Shown: positions 9,603 through 18,419 of the stretch, piece after piece
Layout: every line of letters starts with the position of its first letter
How positions within the stretch are numbered: position 1 is the first letter of the stretch
DNA from: Colwellia sp. MB3u-41
GTDB lineage: Bacteria; Pseudomonadota; Gammaproteobacteria; Enterobacterales; Alteromonadaceae
NCBI RefSeq assembly: GCF_014076845.1
Contig: NZ_JACGUT010000084.1
Coordinates: 62,001 to 126,000 of the forward strand
Direction: 5' to 3'
DNA: 64,000 nt
Position numbers and translations under genes: made by a program
Notes under the pieces: model-generated
The model's database searches: none
Told to the model about the DNA's origin: nothing
Seen by the model: only the letters and a program-made list of their open reading frames with translations

Positions 9603-10759
9603 ACCTACTGGTATTAGTTTGGCGGAACAGCTTTCGTAAAAAAGTACGTTTTTGGTTAACTTGTACTTCTGTCATGGTGGCTTTTTTCTTATTGACGACC
9701 TTATCTGGAGTGGATCAGGCGCTTACGGCTAATGTAAGCAGTAGCAATCAATACCGCTTAATGACCAGTCATAAAATATCAATGACACAATCTCTCCCCA
9801 TTAACACTCAACAAAAAATTGCGGCATTACCGGGCGTAAAAAAAGTCAGTTTTGCATCTTGGTTTGGCGGATACTTTCAAAATGAAAAAAATCAGCTGCC
9901 CGTAACTGCGGTTGACCATCATCATTACTTCAATTTATTTGATGAATATATCATCCCTGGTGAGCAACTAGCGCAATGGAAAAAAACGCGCACAGGCATT
10001 GTTATTGGCCAGGGACTTGCTGATAAATATGGTTGGAAAATCGGTGATACCGTGCCATTAAGCTCTTCTATTTGGATGAATAAAAGTGGTTCATTTAATT
10101 GGTCGTTTACCGTTTCTGCCATTTACCAAACGGCTCAGCATTCATCTGCTGATAATAAAGTGTTTTTCCAACATGCTTATTTTGATAAAGGGCGTGCTTA
10201 TGCTAATGATTCTTTGGGGTGGTTATCGACTGAAATAACTGAAAATGCCAACGTAGATGACGTTATTACTGCTATCGACTTATTGTTCTCGCATACCAAC
10301 AATCCAACCCGTACCACGACTGAACAGGTTTTTATTAAAGAACAAGCGCAACAGTTTGTTGATATGGCTATGGTCATTAATCTTGTGGTTGTTGCCGTAT
10401 TTTCTACTTTATTGCTGATTGTTTGTAATACCATGATCCAAACCATTCGTGAGCGTAATAATGAAAGCGCGATGATGAAAGCTTTAGGGTTTTCAGCGAC
10501 ACGTTTAATTCAAGGAATTTACCTAGAGGCGCTGTTATTAATTGGCTTAGGCGCTTTAGTGGGCAGTATTCTTGCCTCTTTATCTCTCGCATTGGTTGGC
10601 CAGAGTTTTAATGATTTTTTACCGGGTATATCGATTAAGCCAAGTCATTATTTAACCGTATTTGCCTGGGTAAATATTGCTGCGGCTTTTTGCACCGTAT
10701 TTCCGGCGGTAGCGATTAAACAACTTGTTATCAGCAAAACGTTAGGAGACAAGGCATGA
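9599..10759 (+). CDS. ABC transporter permease, FtsX/MacB type (first)
   Basis: Inner-membrane permease of 386 residues. TM1 is near residues 18-38, followed by a periplasmic MacB-PCD-like domain of about 230 residues, then three C-terminal TM segments. The cytoplasmic loop after TM2 (ERNNESAMMKALGFSATRL) is the family's ATPase coupling region. It overlaps the ATPase gene by 4 bases and the second permease by 4 bases, so the three products are made together. Exported substrate unknown; macrolide, lipoprotein and peptide exporters share this architecture. Confidence 0.9.
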   Translation: MNLLVLVWRNSFRKKVRFWLTCTSVMVAFFLLTTLSGVDQALTANVSSSNQYRLMTSHKISMTQSLPINTQQKIAALPGVKKVSFASWFGGYFQNEKNQLPVTAVDHHHYFNLFDEYIIPGEQLAQWKKTRTGIVIGQGLADKYGWKIGDTVPLSSSIWMNKSGSFNWSFTVSAIYQTAQHSSADNKVFFQHAYFDKGRAYANDSLGWLSTEITENANVDDVITAIDLLFSHTNNPTRTTTEQVFIKEQAQQFVDMAMVINLVVVAVFSTLLLIVCNTMIQTIRERNNESAMMKALGFSATRLIQGIYLEALLLIGLGALVGSILASLSLALVGQSFNDFLPGISIKPSHYLTVFAWVNIAAAFCTVFPAVAIKQLVISKTLGDKA

Positions 10760-11997
10760 ATATTTCATTAAAGGGGCTGCATTCATTGTTTATCAATGTA
10801 AAACAAGCAAAAGCGTTAACGGTTATTAATTTTAAAAGTTTTCCGCAGCGTGTTATTGCATCCACAGTTAGTATCTTGAGTATTGCTTGCGTTGCAGGCG
10901 TTATTTTAAGTGTTTTGGCAATGACAGAGGGAATGATGAAAACACTGGAACGTACCGGTTTAGACAATACCGTATTAGTGATGCGTGCGGGAGCCTCTTC
11001 AGAATTGCAAAGCGTGATGTTTCCAATAGAGGTTAATATTTTAGCAAATAATCAAAAAATCATTAAAGATGAACAAGGGCTGGCGCAAGTATCGGCTGAA
11101 ATGTTTGTTGATGCTGAAGTGACTTATATTTCTAATGTAGATACCGTCGCTCAAGAAACAGAAACGAAAAGTTTAGCGTTGCGAGGTATCAGTAAATCGA
11201 CTCAACAATTTCGCCCTAATTTTCGCTTAGTCAAAGGTGAAATGTTTGCTACGGGTGTGCGTCAGCTCATTGTTGGTCAGGCAATAACGCGTAGAATGCC
11301 AGGGTTAATTATTGGCAAAGTTATCACCTTAGGTGGAGCAGAGTGGACAGTCAGTGGGATTTTTTCTGACGGAAATAGTGTTTTTGAATCAGAATTGTGG
11401 GCTGATATTGGCATGGTACAGAGTGATTATCGTCGAGGAAATACGCTACAGTCTATCCGCTTAGCATTAAAAGATATTAGCGATTTACCACAATTAGAAA
11501 AAGAGTGGCAGGACGACCCTAGGTTAAACATTAGAGTGTTAACAGAAAAACAATTTTTTGCTGATCAAGCCAGTAACTTAACACGCTTAATTCGTTGGTT
11601 AGGTTTTCCTATTGCTATTGTTATGGCGTTAGGCGCAATAGTGGCTGCACTTAATACCATGTATGCCGCCATAGCAAGTCGCTCTAAGGAAATAGCTACG
11701 CATAAAGCGATAGGTTTTAGTCCCTTTGCAATTTCAATGTCTATTCTTTGTGAAGCCTTGCTCATTGCTTTTGTTGGTGGGTTGTTAGGCATACTACCTT
11801 TATATTGTGTCTTTGATGGTTGGACAGCCGCCACGCAAAATGCCAGTAATTTGAGTCAAATGATGTTCAATTTTGATATTACGGTTTTGTTGATGATTAA
11901 AACAATGTCGTTAGCGTTATTTATTGGTTTATTAGGCGGGCTATTACCCGCAATAAAGGCGATGCGCTTACCTGTTACCGAAGCTTTACGTGACTAA
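10756..11997 (+). CDS. ABC transporter permease, FtsX/MacB type (second)
   Basis: The partner permease, 413 residues, with the same plan: TM1 at about residues 36-58, a periplasmic domain of about 220 residues, and three C-terminal TM segments with the coupling loop ASRSKEIATHKAIGFSPFA. Two separate permease genes with one ATPase gene suggest a heterodimeric transporter. It is the last gene of the adaptor-ATPase-permease-permease unit. The stop at 11997 is followed by an inverted copy of the ATGACTTTTGGCAC motif. Confidence 0.9.
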   Translation: MNISLKGLHSLFINVKQAKALTVINFKSFPQRVIASTVSILSIACVAGVILSVLAMTEGMMKTLERTGLDNTVLVMRAGASSELQSVMFPIEVNILANNQKIIKDEQGLAQVSAEMFVDAEVTYISNVDTVAQETETKSLALRGISKSTQQFRPNFRLVKGEMFATGVRQLIVGQAITRRMPGLIIGKVITLGGAEWTVSGIFSDGNSVFESELWADIGMVQSDYRRGNTLQSIRLALKDISDLPQLEKEWQDDPRLNIRVLTEKQFFADQASNLTRLIRWLGFPIAIVMALGAIVAALNTMYAAIASRSKEIATHKAIGFSPFAISMSILCEALLIAFVGGLLGILPLYCVFDGWTAATQNASNLSQMMFNFDITVLLMIKTMSLALFIGLLGGLLPAIKAMRLPVTEALRD

Positions 11998-12070
11998 TTC
12001 CCCCTCAGGCACACATTAGCTGTGTTGTTGATTAATGTGTTTTGTATCGGCGCTGATACTTTCTCTCTTC

Positions 12071-12114
12071 TGCCAAAAGTCATTTGTTTTTATAACAAAC
12101 CATGACTTTTGGCA
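12071..12114. promoter_or_regulatory. Inverted pair of the ATGACTTTTGGCAC motif, copy 2
   Basis: The arms TGCCAAAAGTCAT (12071-12083) and ATGACTTTTGGCA (12102-12114) are perfect reverse complements separated by 18 bases. They lie between the ABC permease stop and the membrane protein start at 12190. A hairpin terminator is possible, but there is no T-run, and the same motif is found upstream of two other units. An operator is therefore preferred (inference). Confidence 0.5.
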
Positions 12115-12189
12115 CCTTTGTTTTAGCTTGTGAAACGTTATTATTTAAAGCAAGTAAATAGTTAATCACTCAAACACAAGGCAGCCCGT

Positions 12190-12750
12190 ATGTTAAATAA
12201 ACTCAGTGCTTTATTACAATTTCTCCCGCTTTCACTTTTTTCAATGATTGGTTTTTGGCAAGCTGAAACATCAAATGAAAGCTGGTTATTGGCGTTTCAA
12301 GTCGCCGCATTAGTGGGGATTTGTCAGTTAGTGTTAATCAGTAAACTTAAAATAGTGATGAGCCGTTTAATACTCTCAGCGAATATTTATCTAATTTTAG
12401 GTGGTTTAGCAGCATTTTTTCAACAATGGTGGTATTTAGCGTTTTATAGCATGTTGCAAGAGTCGGCTATTTTTATTGTGATGATTGTTGTTGGTATGAC
12501 TACCATGCTCTTTTCAAATAATGGTTTTGTGGGAATCAACAAAACACGGATTAAAGAAACTAAACATCGGATAAACATTAATAAAAAATCAGCTTACTTA
12601 TTTATCGCCGTACTGATATCGCTCGCTGTATCTTGGCTGTTTAAAGGTGATATCGCACTCTCTGTTATAGCACCTATTGTGGTTCTCGCACTCTTGCAAC
12701 GTTACCTTGTTCATCTTCATAACCAACAATATTCTTATAGTACCCTTTAA
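12190..12750 (+). CDS. Small multi-pass membrane protein, function unknown
   Basis: A 186-residue hydrophobic protein with about six predicted membrane helices. Two halves of three helices are separated by a basic, polar stretch at about residues 118-138 (KTRIKETKHRININKK). I do not recognise the family. It sits alone between two inverted pairs of the ATGACTTTTGGCAC motif, downstream of the ABC exporter and upstream of the DUF2141 gene. It is probably part of the same regulatory unit. It could be an accessory membrane subunit of the exporter, but nothing in the sequence proves that. Confidence 0.65.
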   Translation: MLNKLSALLQFLPLSLFSMIGFWQAETSNESWLLAFQVAALVGICQLVLISKLKIVMSRLILSANIYLILGGLAAFFQQWWYLAFYSMLQESAIFIVMIVVGMTTMLFSNNGFVGINKTRIKETKHRININKKSAYLFIAVLISLAVSWLFKGDIALSVIAPIVVLALLQRYLVHLHNQQYSYSTL

Positions 12751-12755
12751 CATTT

Positions 12756-12807
12756 AGGTGCCATAAGTCATGTTTAACTGCTGCAAAAATGATGACTTTT
12801 GGCACCT
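12756..12807. promoter_or_regulatory. Inverted pair of the ATGACTTTTGGCAC motif, copy 3
   Basis: Left arm AGGTGCCATAAGTCAT (12756-12771) and right arm ATGACTTTTGGCACCT (12792-12807) match at 15 of 16 positions as reverse complements, with 20 bases between. The pair is 91 bp upstream of the DUF2141 gene. Same motif as at 7667 and 12071. Confidence 0.5.
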
Positions 12808-12897
12808 GTTTAACAAAAGCTTTAGTTTTACACTGGTCATGAATTAATAAACAAGTTTACTTATCCTCTTTCAATTTACATAAATAAAGGAATCATT

Positions 12898-13350
12898 ATG
12901 ATTTTTAAAAAAATAATCTCTTTTTCTGTCAACAGTTTAGCGCTTTCTGCAATAAGTGCATTGTCGATGATTTTATTATTAAACCAGCATGCCGTTGCTG
13001 CTGATTTAACGGTCAATATCAGTGATATTGAGCAAGGAAAAGGTCATGTTTTGGTTGGCTTATATGCTTCACAAAAAGAGTACGAAAGTGGTAAAGCCAG
13101 CTTTCACTCAAAAGTAAAAGCGATGAATGGTAAAGAAGTCACGGTATTTGAAAATTTACCTGATGGTGAATATGCGATAAAAATTTATCAAGATGAAAAC
13201 GACAATAACAAAATGGATTTCAATATGATGGGGATCCCAAAAGAAGGCTATGGCTTTAGTAATAATGTCGGTATGTTTGGTGCGCCGAAATATGAAGAAG
13301 CTAAGTTTTTGGTGAAAGAAAATACAGCAATTGATATTGATTTATTTTAA
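12898..13350 (+). CDS. DUF2141 family exported protein
   Basis: A 150-residue protein with an N-terminal signal peptide (hydrophobic to about residue 34, cleavage near AVAA-D). The mature part has the DUF2141 pattern: a beta-rich start (LTVNISDIEQGKGHVLVGLY), FENLPDGEYAIKIYQDENDNNKMD, and a MGIPKEGYGFSNN stretch. The DENDN segment looks like a metal- or charge-binding loop. Family role unknown; members are periplasmic or secreted. AAAGGA precedes the start at good distance. It lies under copy 3 of the repeated motif and just upstream of a sensor kinase. Confidence 0.8.
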   Translation: MIFKKIISFSVNSLALSAISALSMILLLNQHAVAADLTVNISDIEQGKGHVLVGLYASQKEYESGKASFHSKVKAMNGKEVTVFENLPDGEYAIKIYQDENDNNKMDFNMMGIPKEGYGFSNNVGMFGAPKYEEAKFLVKENTAIDIDLF

Positions 13351-13430
13351 AATCAATTGATTAGTTATGATTTTTATAAATATGCACGCTAACACCTTAG
13401 TGTGTATATTTTTCATTTGAGTATTCATTT

Positions 13431-14561
13431 ATGTTGATTTCGCCACTTCCTGAACATTTACGCAAAAATTGGTTGTTACATTTTTCAGGCTTTATTACTT
13501 GGTCAGTAATTTGCTATTTATCATTGGTTAATCTTAATCTAGGGATAGCGTTTTTTTTAAAACTGTCAGGTTTTATTGTTTTCTATCTTTCATTCGCTTG
13601 TATTATTTTTTCTGACAAAAAGGTGCCATCTACTTTAAATAAGATATTACTTGGGGTCGAAATTATTACGGTATTGCTATTAATAACATTCGACAAACAT
13701 AATGTTGCTCCAATATTGTCAGTATTAATTGCGACACAGCTACCTTCAATGTTTACAAGAAGGCAAGCTATTTTAGTCATGGTCTTGATAACATTTTGCC
13801 ATTTTATTATCGCTTATGATGGATATTTTGTTTCAAGTTTCTTTCATGTCATCATTTACTTTATGCTTCAAATTTTTGGATTTTCTGCCATAGAAACAAT
13901 CTTACGTGAAGAGCGGGCGAAAGAAGAATTAGCGGCTATTAATCAAGAGCTATTAGCGACACGTTTTATGTTAAAAGCGTCATCACAAAAGCAAGAAAGA
14001 TTACGAATATCTAGAGACTTACATGATGCTATTGGTCATCAGTTAACGGCGTTGTCTTTGAATTTAGAGGTCGCTAAACATAAAGTTTCCGAAGAATTTA
14101 AACCTTTACTGCAAGAAAACTTACAACTGGCTAAAACACTGCTAAGCAACGTTCGACAAGTGGTAAAAGAAATGCGTGAAGAAGAACAAATAGATCTTGT
14201 TTCGTCGCTTCAAAATTTAATTAATCAGTTACCTAATTGTCAGTTGCAGGTAATTTCATCTCCTGATATTAATTCACTGCAGCTAAAGCAACAGTTAATG
14301 TTTTGTCTGCAAGAGGGCGTCAGTAACGCACTTCGACATGGCAAAGCTAATCTATTTACTTTAGCCTGTGAAAAAATGAGCAATAGCTTAGTCATTAATT
14401 TGTCTGACAATGGCACGGTTACCACCAAGAATAACGAAAACTTTGGCAGTGGTTTAGCTGGCATGAACGAACGACTGATTGATTTTTCTGGCAAGGTAGC
14501 GCTTATTGATAATGAAAGTGGTTGCACCTTAAAAATACAGGTAGAGGATTGTTATGATTAA
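13431..14561 (+). CDS. Sensor histidine kinase, NarL/DesK type (HisKA_3)
   Basis: Membrane kinase of 376 residues. About five or six N-terminal TM helices (residues 15-155) serve as the sensor, with no periplasmic domain. A short coiled linker leads to the HisKA_3 dimerisation block with RDLHDAIGHQLTA (phosphorylated His198), then a compact HATPase domain with the N-box QEGVSNALRHG and GSGLAGMNER. This is the DesK/LiaS-like layout for sensing the membrane state. The stop overlaps the start of the cognate regulator by 8 bases (14554-14561). Confidence 0.92.
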   Translation: MLISPLPEHLRKNWLLHFSGFITWSVICYLSLVNLNLGIAFFLKLSGFIVFYLSFACIIFSDKKVPSTLNKILLGVEIITVLLLITFDKHNVAPILSVLIATQLPSMFTRRQAILVMVLITFCHFIIAYDGYFVSSFFHVIIYFMLQIFGFSAIETILREERAKEELAAINQELLATRFMLKASSQKQERLRISRDLHDAIGHQLTALSLNLEVAKHKVSEEFKPLLQENLQLAKTLLSNVRQVVKEMREEEQIDLVSSLQNLINQLPNCQLQVISSPDINSLQLKQQLMFCLQEGVSNALRHGKANLFTLACEKMSNSLVINLSDNGTVTTKNNENFGSGLAGMNERLIDFSGKVALIDNESGCTLKIQVEDCYD

Positions 14562-15177
14562 TGTAGCTTTGGTTGATGACCAACAGTTGGTACGTCAGGG
14601 AATTGCAGGATTACTCTCGTTAAGTGACGATATAAGCATTATTTGGCAAGCTGAAAACGGTGAACATGCTCAAGAAATGTTAGCGAGTGAGATGATACCT
14701 GATGTGCTATTACTTGATATCAGAATGCCTAAGGTCAATGGTATTGAATTAGTAAAAATATTAAGAAGCCAAGGAAGTACTTTACCTATTCTTATGCTAA
14801 CAACTTTTGATGACAGTGAGCTTTTTATGCAAAGTTTACAAGCTGGAGCGAATGGTTTTTTATTAAAAGACGTATCGTTAGAAAAGCTGGTTAATGCGGT
14901 TAAAACACTCGCTGATGGTGGTTTTGTTGCTGAACCGGTGGTTATAAAGCAATTGAACCAAGGTCTCAATGACGCACCCATGATTGATAATTTGACTGAA
15001 AAAGAGCAACAAATTTTAAAGTTGGTGGCAGGGGGATTTTCTAATAAAGAAATTGCCCGTAGTATATTTCTTGCAGAGGGGACAGTTAAAAATCATGTTT
15101 CTACTATTTTATCAAAACTTAATACTCGCGACAGAACTCGGGCGGTATTAATCGCGCTTAATCAGGGTCTTATATAG
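14554..15177 (+). CDS. NarL/LuxR-type response regulator
   Basis: Cytoplasmic transcription factor of 207 residues. The receiver domain has acidic residues D8/D9, phospho-acceptor D55 (LLLDIRMPK), the switch Thr in LMLTTFDD and a Lys in LLKD. The LuxR helix-turn-helix (about residues 143-205) has LTEKEQQILKLVAGGFSNKEIA and GTVKNHVSTILSKL, given as two motifs. It overlaps the upstream kinase gene, so they are partners. Likely DNA targets are the repeated dyads in this locus (inference). Confidence 0.93.
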   Translation: MINVALVDDQQLVRQGIAGLLSLSDDISIIWQAENGEHAQEMLASEMIPDVLLLDIRMPKVNGIELVKILRSQGSTLPILMLTTFDDSELFMQSLQAGANGFLLKDVSLEKLVNAVKTLADGGFVAEPVVIKQLNQGLNDAPMIDNLTEKEQQILKLVAGGFSNKEIARSIFLAEGTVKNHVSTILSKLNTRDRTRAVLIALNQGLI

Positions 15178-15234
15178 TATTATTGAAGGTGTTGGTAGAC
15201 TGGTATTTACAAATATTAATGATCATTGAGTAAA

Positions 15235-15837
15235 TCATAACCAACCTTTCTGTTTAGCAATTCGAGCAGCTTCAATTCTATTTTTAGCGCCTAATTTTGA
15301 AGTCACTTCAGAGAGATAATTTCGCACCGTCCCAGCAGATAAGCAGATCAATTCAGCGATCTCTTTTGTTGAGTGACCTTCTAATGAAAAACGTAATATT
15401 TTACGTTCATTGTCGCCCAATGGATCCTCTGCAGCCCAAGCTTCAGTTACTAACTCAGGCGCAACAATGACTTTACCCGCATGAATTTTTCTCACTGCAT
15501 CAGCTAGCGAATCAGAAGGCGCATCTTTGAGTAAGTAGCCTTTTACACCAGCAGCCATAGCACGGCGAAGATATCCACCTCGAGCGAATGTCGTTAAAAT
15601 CATGACCTTGGCGGGGTGGTTTTTTTTCTGTAATTCTTGTGCTAATTCTATACCTGTCATGCACGGCATTTCGATATCGGTCAAAATTATGTCAATGGGT
15701 TGCTGCTGAGATTTCGCAAGCGCATCCTTGCCGTTTTTAGCTTTTTCGACGACTTCAAAATCGTCTTCCATATCTAGTAAAGCAGATAAGGCACCAAGCA
15801 CCATCGATTGATCTTCTGCAATGAGTATTTTAATCAT
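15235..15837 (-). CDS. NarL/DesR-type response regulator
   Basis: A second LuxR-type regulator, 200 residues, on the opposite strand and convergent with the first system. The receiver domain has E8/D9, phospho-acceptor D54 (IILTDIEMP), the switch Thr in MILTTFARGG and the LLKDAPSDSL loop. The helix-turn-helix lies at about residues 136-198 (NERKILRFSLEGHSTKEIA; GTVRNYLSEVTSKL). The ARGGYLRRAM block resembles Bacillus DesR. It starts 5 bases after the stop of its kinase, so the two are translationally coupled. Confidence 0.93.
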   Translation of the reverse strand: MIKILIAEDQSMVLGALSALLDMEDDFEVVEKAKNGKDALAKSQQQPIDIILTDIEMPCMTGIELAQELQKKNHPAKVMILTTFARGGYLRRAMAAGVKGYLLKDAPSDSLADAVRKIHAGKVIVAPELVTEAWAAEDPLGDNERKILRFSLEGHSTKEIAELICLSAGTVRNYLSEVTSKLGAKNRIEAARIAKQKGWL

Positions 15838-15842
15838 TTATT

Positions 15843-16991
15843 TTATCCATTAGCTACAGTGTGCAGGGTTGATATGACTTTGTTATTCTGGCTTTTAGCT
15901 GTTATGGGTAGTGTAAATTTAAGTTGTGTATTCGGGACGCTGGCGACATTCATTTCACCACCCATTTTATTAATTCGTGTGCGCATATTTTGCATACCCG
16001 ATTGCTCTTTTATCGCGGTTATTTGTCCTTGGTCACTTATGGTCAATGTTAAATGTGTGGCAACTTGTTTTAAAACTATCCAGACTTTTTCTGTTTCAGC
16101 ATGACGAATGACATTGGTGATGGCTTCACGAATAATTAATGCTAATTCTGATTCAATACCTGTCGGTAATGACTCCAACTCAATATTTTCGATCAATTCT
16201 ATTTTAGCGGCTTCAGTGGCAACTCTTACTTGCAGTAGTTCTCCTTTAATCGTTGCGATGTTATAACCTTTAACCGCGTCTCTAACTTGCGCTAACGTTT
16301 TACGTGATAACTCTTCCACCGCTTTAATTTCTATTTTTATTTTTTCAGACGGAAGTCCTTTATCAATCATTTTACCAGCCAGTTCAGACTTTAACGTTAT
16401 GACTGACAAACTATGACCCAGTAAATCATGCAAGTCTCGACTAATGCGTTCACGTTCTGCTATTTTCGCTAAGTGTTTGGTTTCTTGCTGTGATTGTTTT
16501 AATGCTTTATTCTTTTTTAAAACCTCAGTACGATTGATATTTAATAACCCTAATGTAATAGACATAAATATTGCGGGCAACCAAAAGTAACTTGATTTAT
16601 CCGTTATAACGGAATAAAAAATAATGAAGGCTAACACTAACAAAAGCGTTATAAACGCTTTCCTCTTATTATAAATTTCCCCACTAAATGCAGCGGCATA
16701 AATGAAAAAAATATTTGCCCCTATATTAATTTCTGACAAAGCAACGCCAATAAAACACATAGCAGCGATATAATAAATTAAATCATTTTTATGAGCTGCA
16801 AATGCTCGAAAATAAAGGACTAAGAAGGTCATCAGTCCGGCAATGATTATTACCATATCAAAACCGTGTACCGGTCTAAAATACAAGTTACCAAAAAATA
16901 AACTCAAGAAAAGTAAGTTGCTATAAACCGCATAACCAATATCTTCATCTTGTGGTAGTAAGAAATAATGTATTTTAAGTAATAAGCTCAT
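15843..16991 (-). CDS. Sensor histidine kinase, DesK type
   Basis: Membrane kinase of 382 residues. About six hydrophobic segments in residues 22-155 are followed by a coiled linker and a HisKA_3 block with RDLHDLLGHSLSVITLK (His188), then an HATPase domain with EAITNVIRHAE and a truncated G-box (SGMQNMRTRINKMGG). This is the DesK-family pattern, in which membrane thickness or fluidity is read by the TM helices; the stimulus here is unknown. AGGAG precedes the start. It is transcribed with the response regulator downstream. Confidence 0.92.
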   Translation of the reverse strand: MSLLLKIHYFLLPQDEDIGYAVYSNLLFLSLFFGNLYFRPVHGFDMVIIIAGLMTFLVLYFRAFAAHKNDLIYYIAAMCFIGVALSEINIGANIFFIYAAAFSGEIYNKRKAFITLLLVLAFIIFYSVITDKSSYFWLPAIFMSITLGLLNINRTEVLKKNKALKQSQQETKHLAKIAERERISRDLHDLLGHSLSVITLKSELAGKMIDKGLPSEKIKIEIKAVEELSRKTLAQVRDAVKGYNIATIKGELLQVRVATEAAKIELIENIELESLPTGIESELALIIREAITNVIRHAETEKVWIVLKQVATHLTLTISDQGQITAIKEQSGMQNMRTRINKMGGEMNVASVPNTQLKFTLPITAKSQNNKVISTLHTVANG

Positions 16992-17100
16992 TTGACTCCT
17001 GACGCTATATTTTTTCGGTTATAAGTACTAAGTATATCATCTGCAAAAAGGCTGTTAACGTACAGTTAATTTTGTAGAAGTTACCTATTTACCTTTGACC

Positions 17101-18288
17101 TCAAAGAACGGTTAATTTATTCATTGCTATGCGGCCAGATAAAATAACCATTTCAACATTTTTTAGTTCGGTAATATCTTGCCAAGGCTGCCCATCAATT
17201 AATAATATGTCTGCGAACTTACCCACTTCAATAGTGCCTAATTCTTTTGATTTCCCTAAAGCAATTGCACCATTTCGTGTTGCAGCAATGAGTGCTTCAA
17301 CATCAGAAAGACCGGCATTAACCATGCGAGATAACTCATTACGATAGCTGTTACCATCGTTCATTTCGACAGGTGAATCAGTTCCGACTCCAAACATCAC
17401 CCCTGACTGATTTAATGCCGCAATATTCAAATGACCTTGTGGCTCTCTGCCCAATGTTGGCACGTAGACAATATTATTATCTATAATTTTTTGCATTGTC
17501 TTTGCTTCAATAAGATTTCCATGACGTATGCCATGTTCAATAGTCGTTATACCTGCGGAAATAGCTTCATCAGTTTCTTCTGGTGTGCCTGTATGTACCG
17601 CGATCCAAAGGCCGTGTTCACGTGCTGCACTGGTTATAGCTTGTAACGTTTCATTGGAAATACGTGGCATGGTAATGATGCCTTCACTATTAGTATGGCT
17701 CTGATAGACAACCTTTACGCCATCTATTCCCTGTTTTGCTAAAGTAGCAATTTTTTGTTTTACATAAACAGGATCATCAGATTGTACGGTCATGCTTTCA
17801 AGCACCCAGTTTGGAATGCCTTTTTTTTGGGTTGGATGCCCGCCTTTGACTGTAAATATTGGTCCCGAAACGAACAGCCTTGGTCCTGCAATGTTTTGTT
17901 TATTAAGCTCTTCTTTCAGTGTGAAAATAGCTGGCATAACATCGCCAAGAGAACGATAGCTGGTAATGCCTGCGGCAATAAGCTCACGTCTAACACGGGG
18001 TAAAAAACGAAATTGATCCCAGATCATTGCCGGTAAACTTTGTTCATTATCCTTTGATTTGCCACTAAAAAAATGACTATGTAGATCAATTAACCCAGGA
18101 ACAATACTTTTGCCTGTGGCATCAATCTGAATAACATCTGCGGGGATTTTACAGGTTTTACCCATACAAGATATTTTACCGTTTTCAACTAAAATGCCAG
18201 TATTTTTAATCGCTTTTTCACTGGTGCTATCAAATAGCTGTCCTTTAATGATCCACATGTTTTGCTGCGGATTTTCCCACACATACAA
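17101..18288 (-). CDS. Amidohydrolase family protein, leader cut off by in-frame TAG
   Basis: Metal-dependent hydrolase of the imidazolonepropionase/prolidase-like amidohydrolase superfamily, about 395 residues. Visible motifs are PGLIDLHSH (metal-binding HxH), GVKVVYQ (candidate carbamylated Lys), WIAVHTGTPEE, TTIEHG and GVGTDSPVE (catalytic Asp), with the final IEVGKFADILLIDG strand. The frame continues upstream through a single TAG (18295-18297) into a good signal peptide starting at 18366. The native protein was therefore probably exported, and this allele either starts at the TTG at 18288, at the ATG of NMWIIKG, or is inactive. It follows the DUF2807 gene on the same strand. Substrate unknown. 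Confidence 0.75.
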   Translation of the reverse strand: MYVWENPQQNMWIIKGQLFDSTSEKAIKNTGILVENGKISCMGKTCKIPADVIQIDATGKSIVPGLIDLHSHFFSGKSKDNEQSLPAMIWDQFRFLPRVRRELIAAGITSYRSLGDVMPAIFTLKEELNKQNIAGPRLFVSGPIFTVKGGHPTQKKGIPNWVLESMTVQSDDPVYVKQKIATLAKQGIDGVKVVYQSHTNSEGIITMPRISNETLQAITSAAREHGLWIAVHTGTPEETDEAISAGITTIEHGIRHGNLIEAKTMQKIIDNNIVYVPTLGREPQGHLNIAALNQSGVMFGVGTDSPVEMNDGNSYRNELSRMVNAGLSDVEALIAATRNGAIALGKSKELGTIEVGKFADILLIDGQPWQDITELKNVEMVILSGRIAMNKLTVL

Positions 18289-18366
18289 GTCATTCTAATA
18301 TGAAATCATAAAACTGGCGGTGATTAAAATTATTAATAGGGTGAAATAGACAAAGAATTTTTTCAT
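18289..18366 (-). pseudogene. Detached signal-peptide leader of the amidohydrolase gene
   Basis: An ATG at 18366 opens a 23-codon frame encoding a Lys-Lys start and a hydrophobic run (MKKFFVYFTLLIILITASF), then TAT and TAG at 18295-18297. The amidohydrolase frame follows in the same phase (AAT GAC TTG TAT). A CAG-to-TAG transition would explain it, since a restored Gln gives a continuous leader plus mature protein. An in-frame ATG 15 bases further upstream is an alternative start. The stop separates export signal from enzyme. Confidence 0.65.
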
Positions 18367-18419
18367 GGTAATACTCATTTTTGATGGTTAATTGGGTTAC
18401 TTAAAAGCAAGGGGCGGTA

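Noticed and set aside
12071-12114. Intrinsic terminator of the ABC operon
   Set aside because: The stem is perfect, but no T-run follows, the loop is 18 bases, and the same motif lies upstream of two other units; an operator explains it better, though a dual role cannot be excluded.
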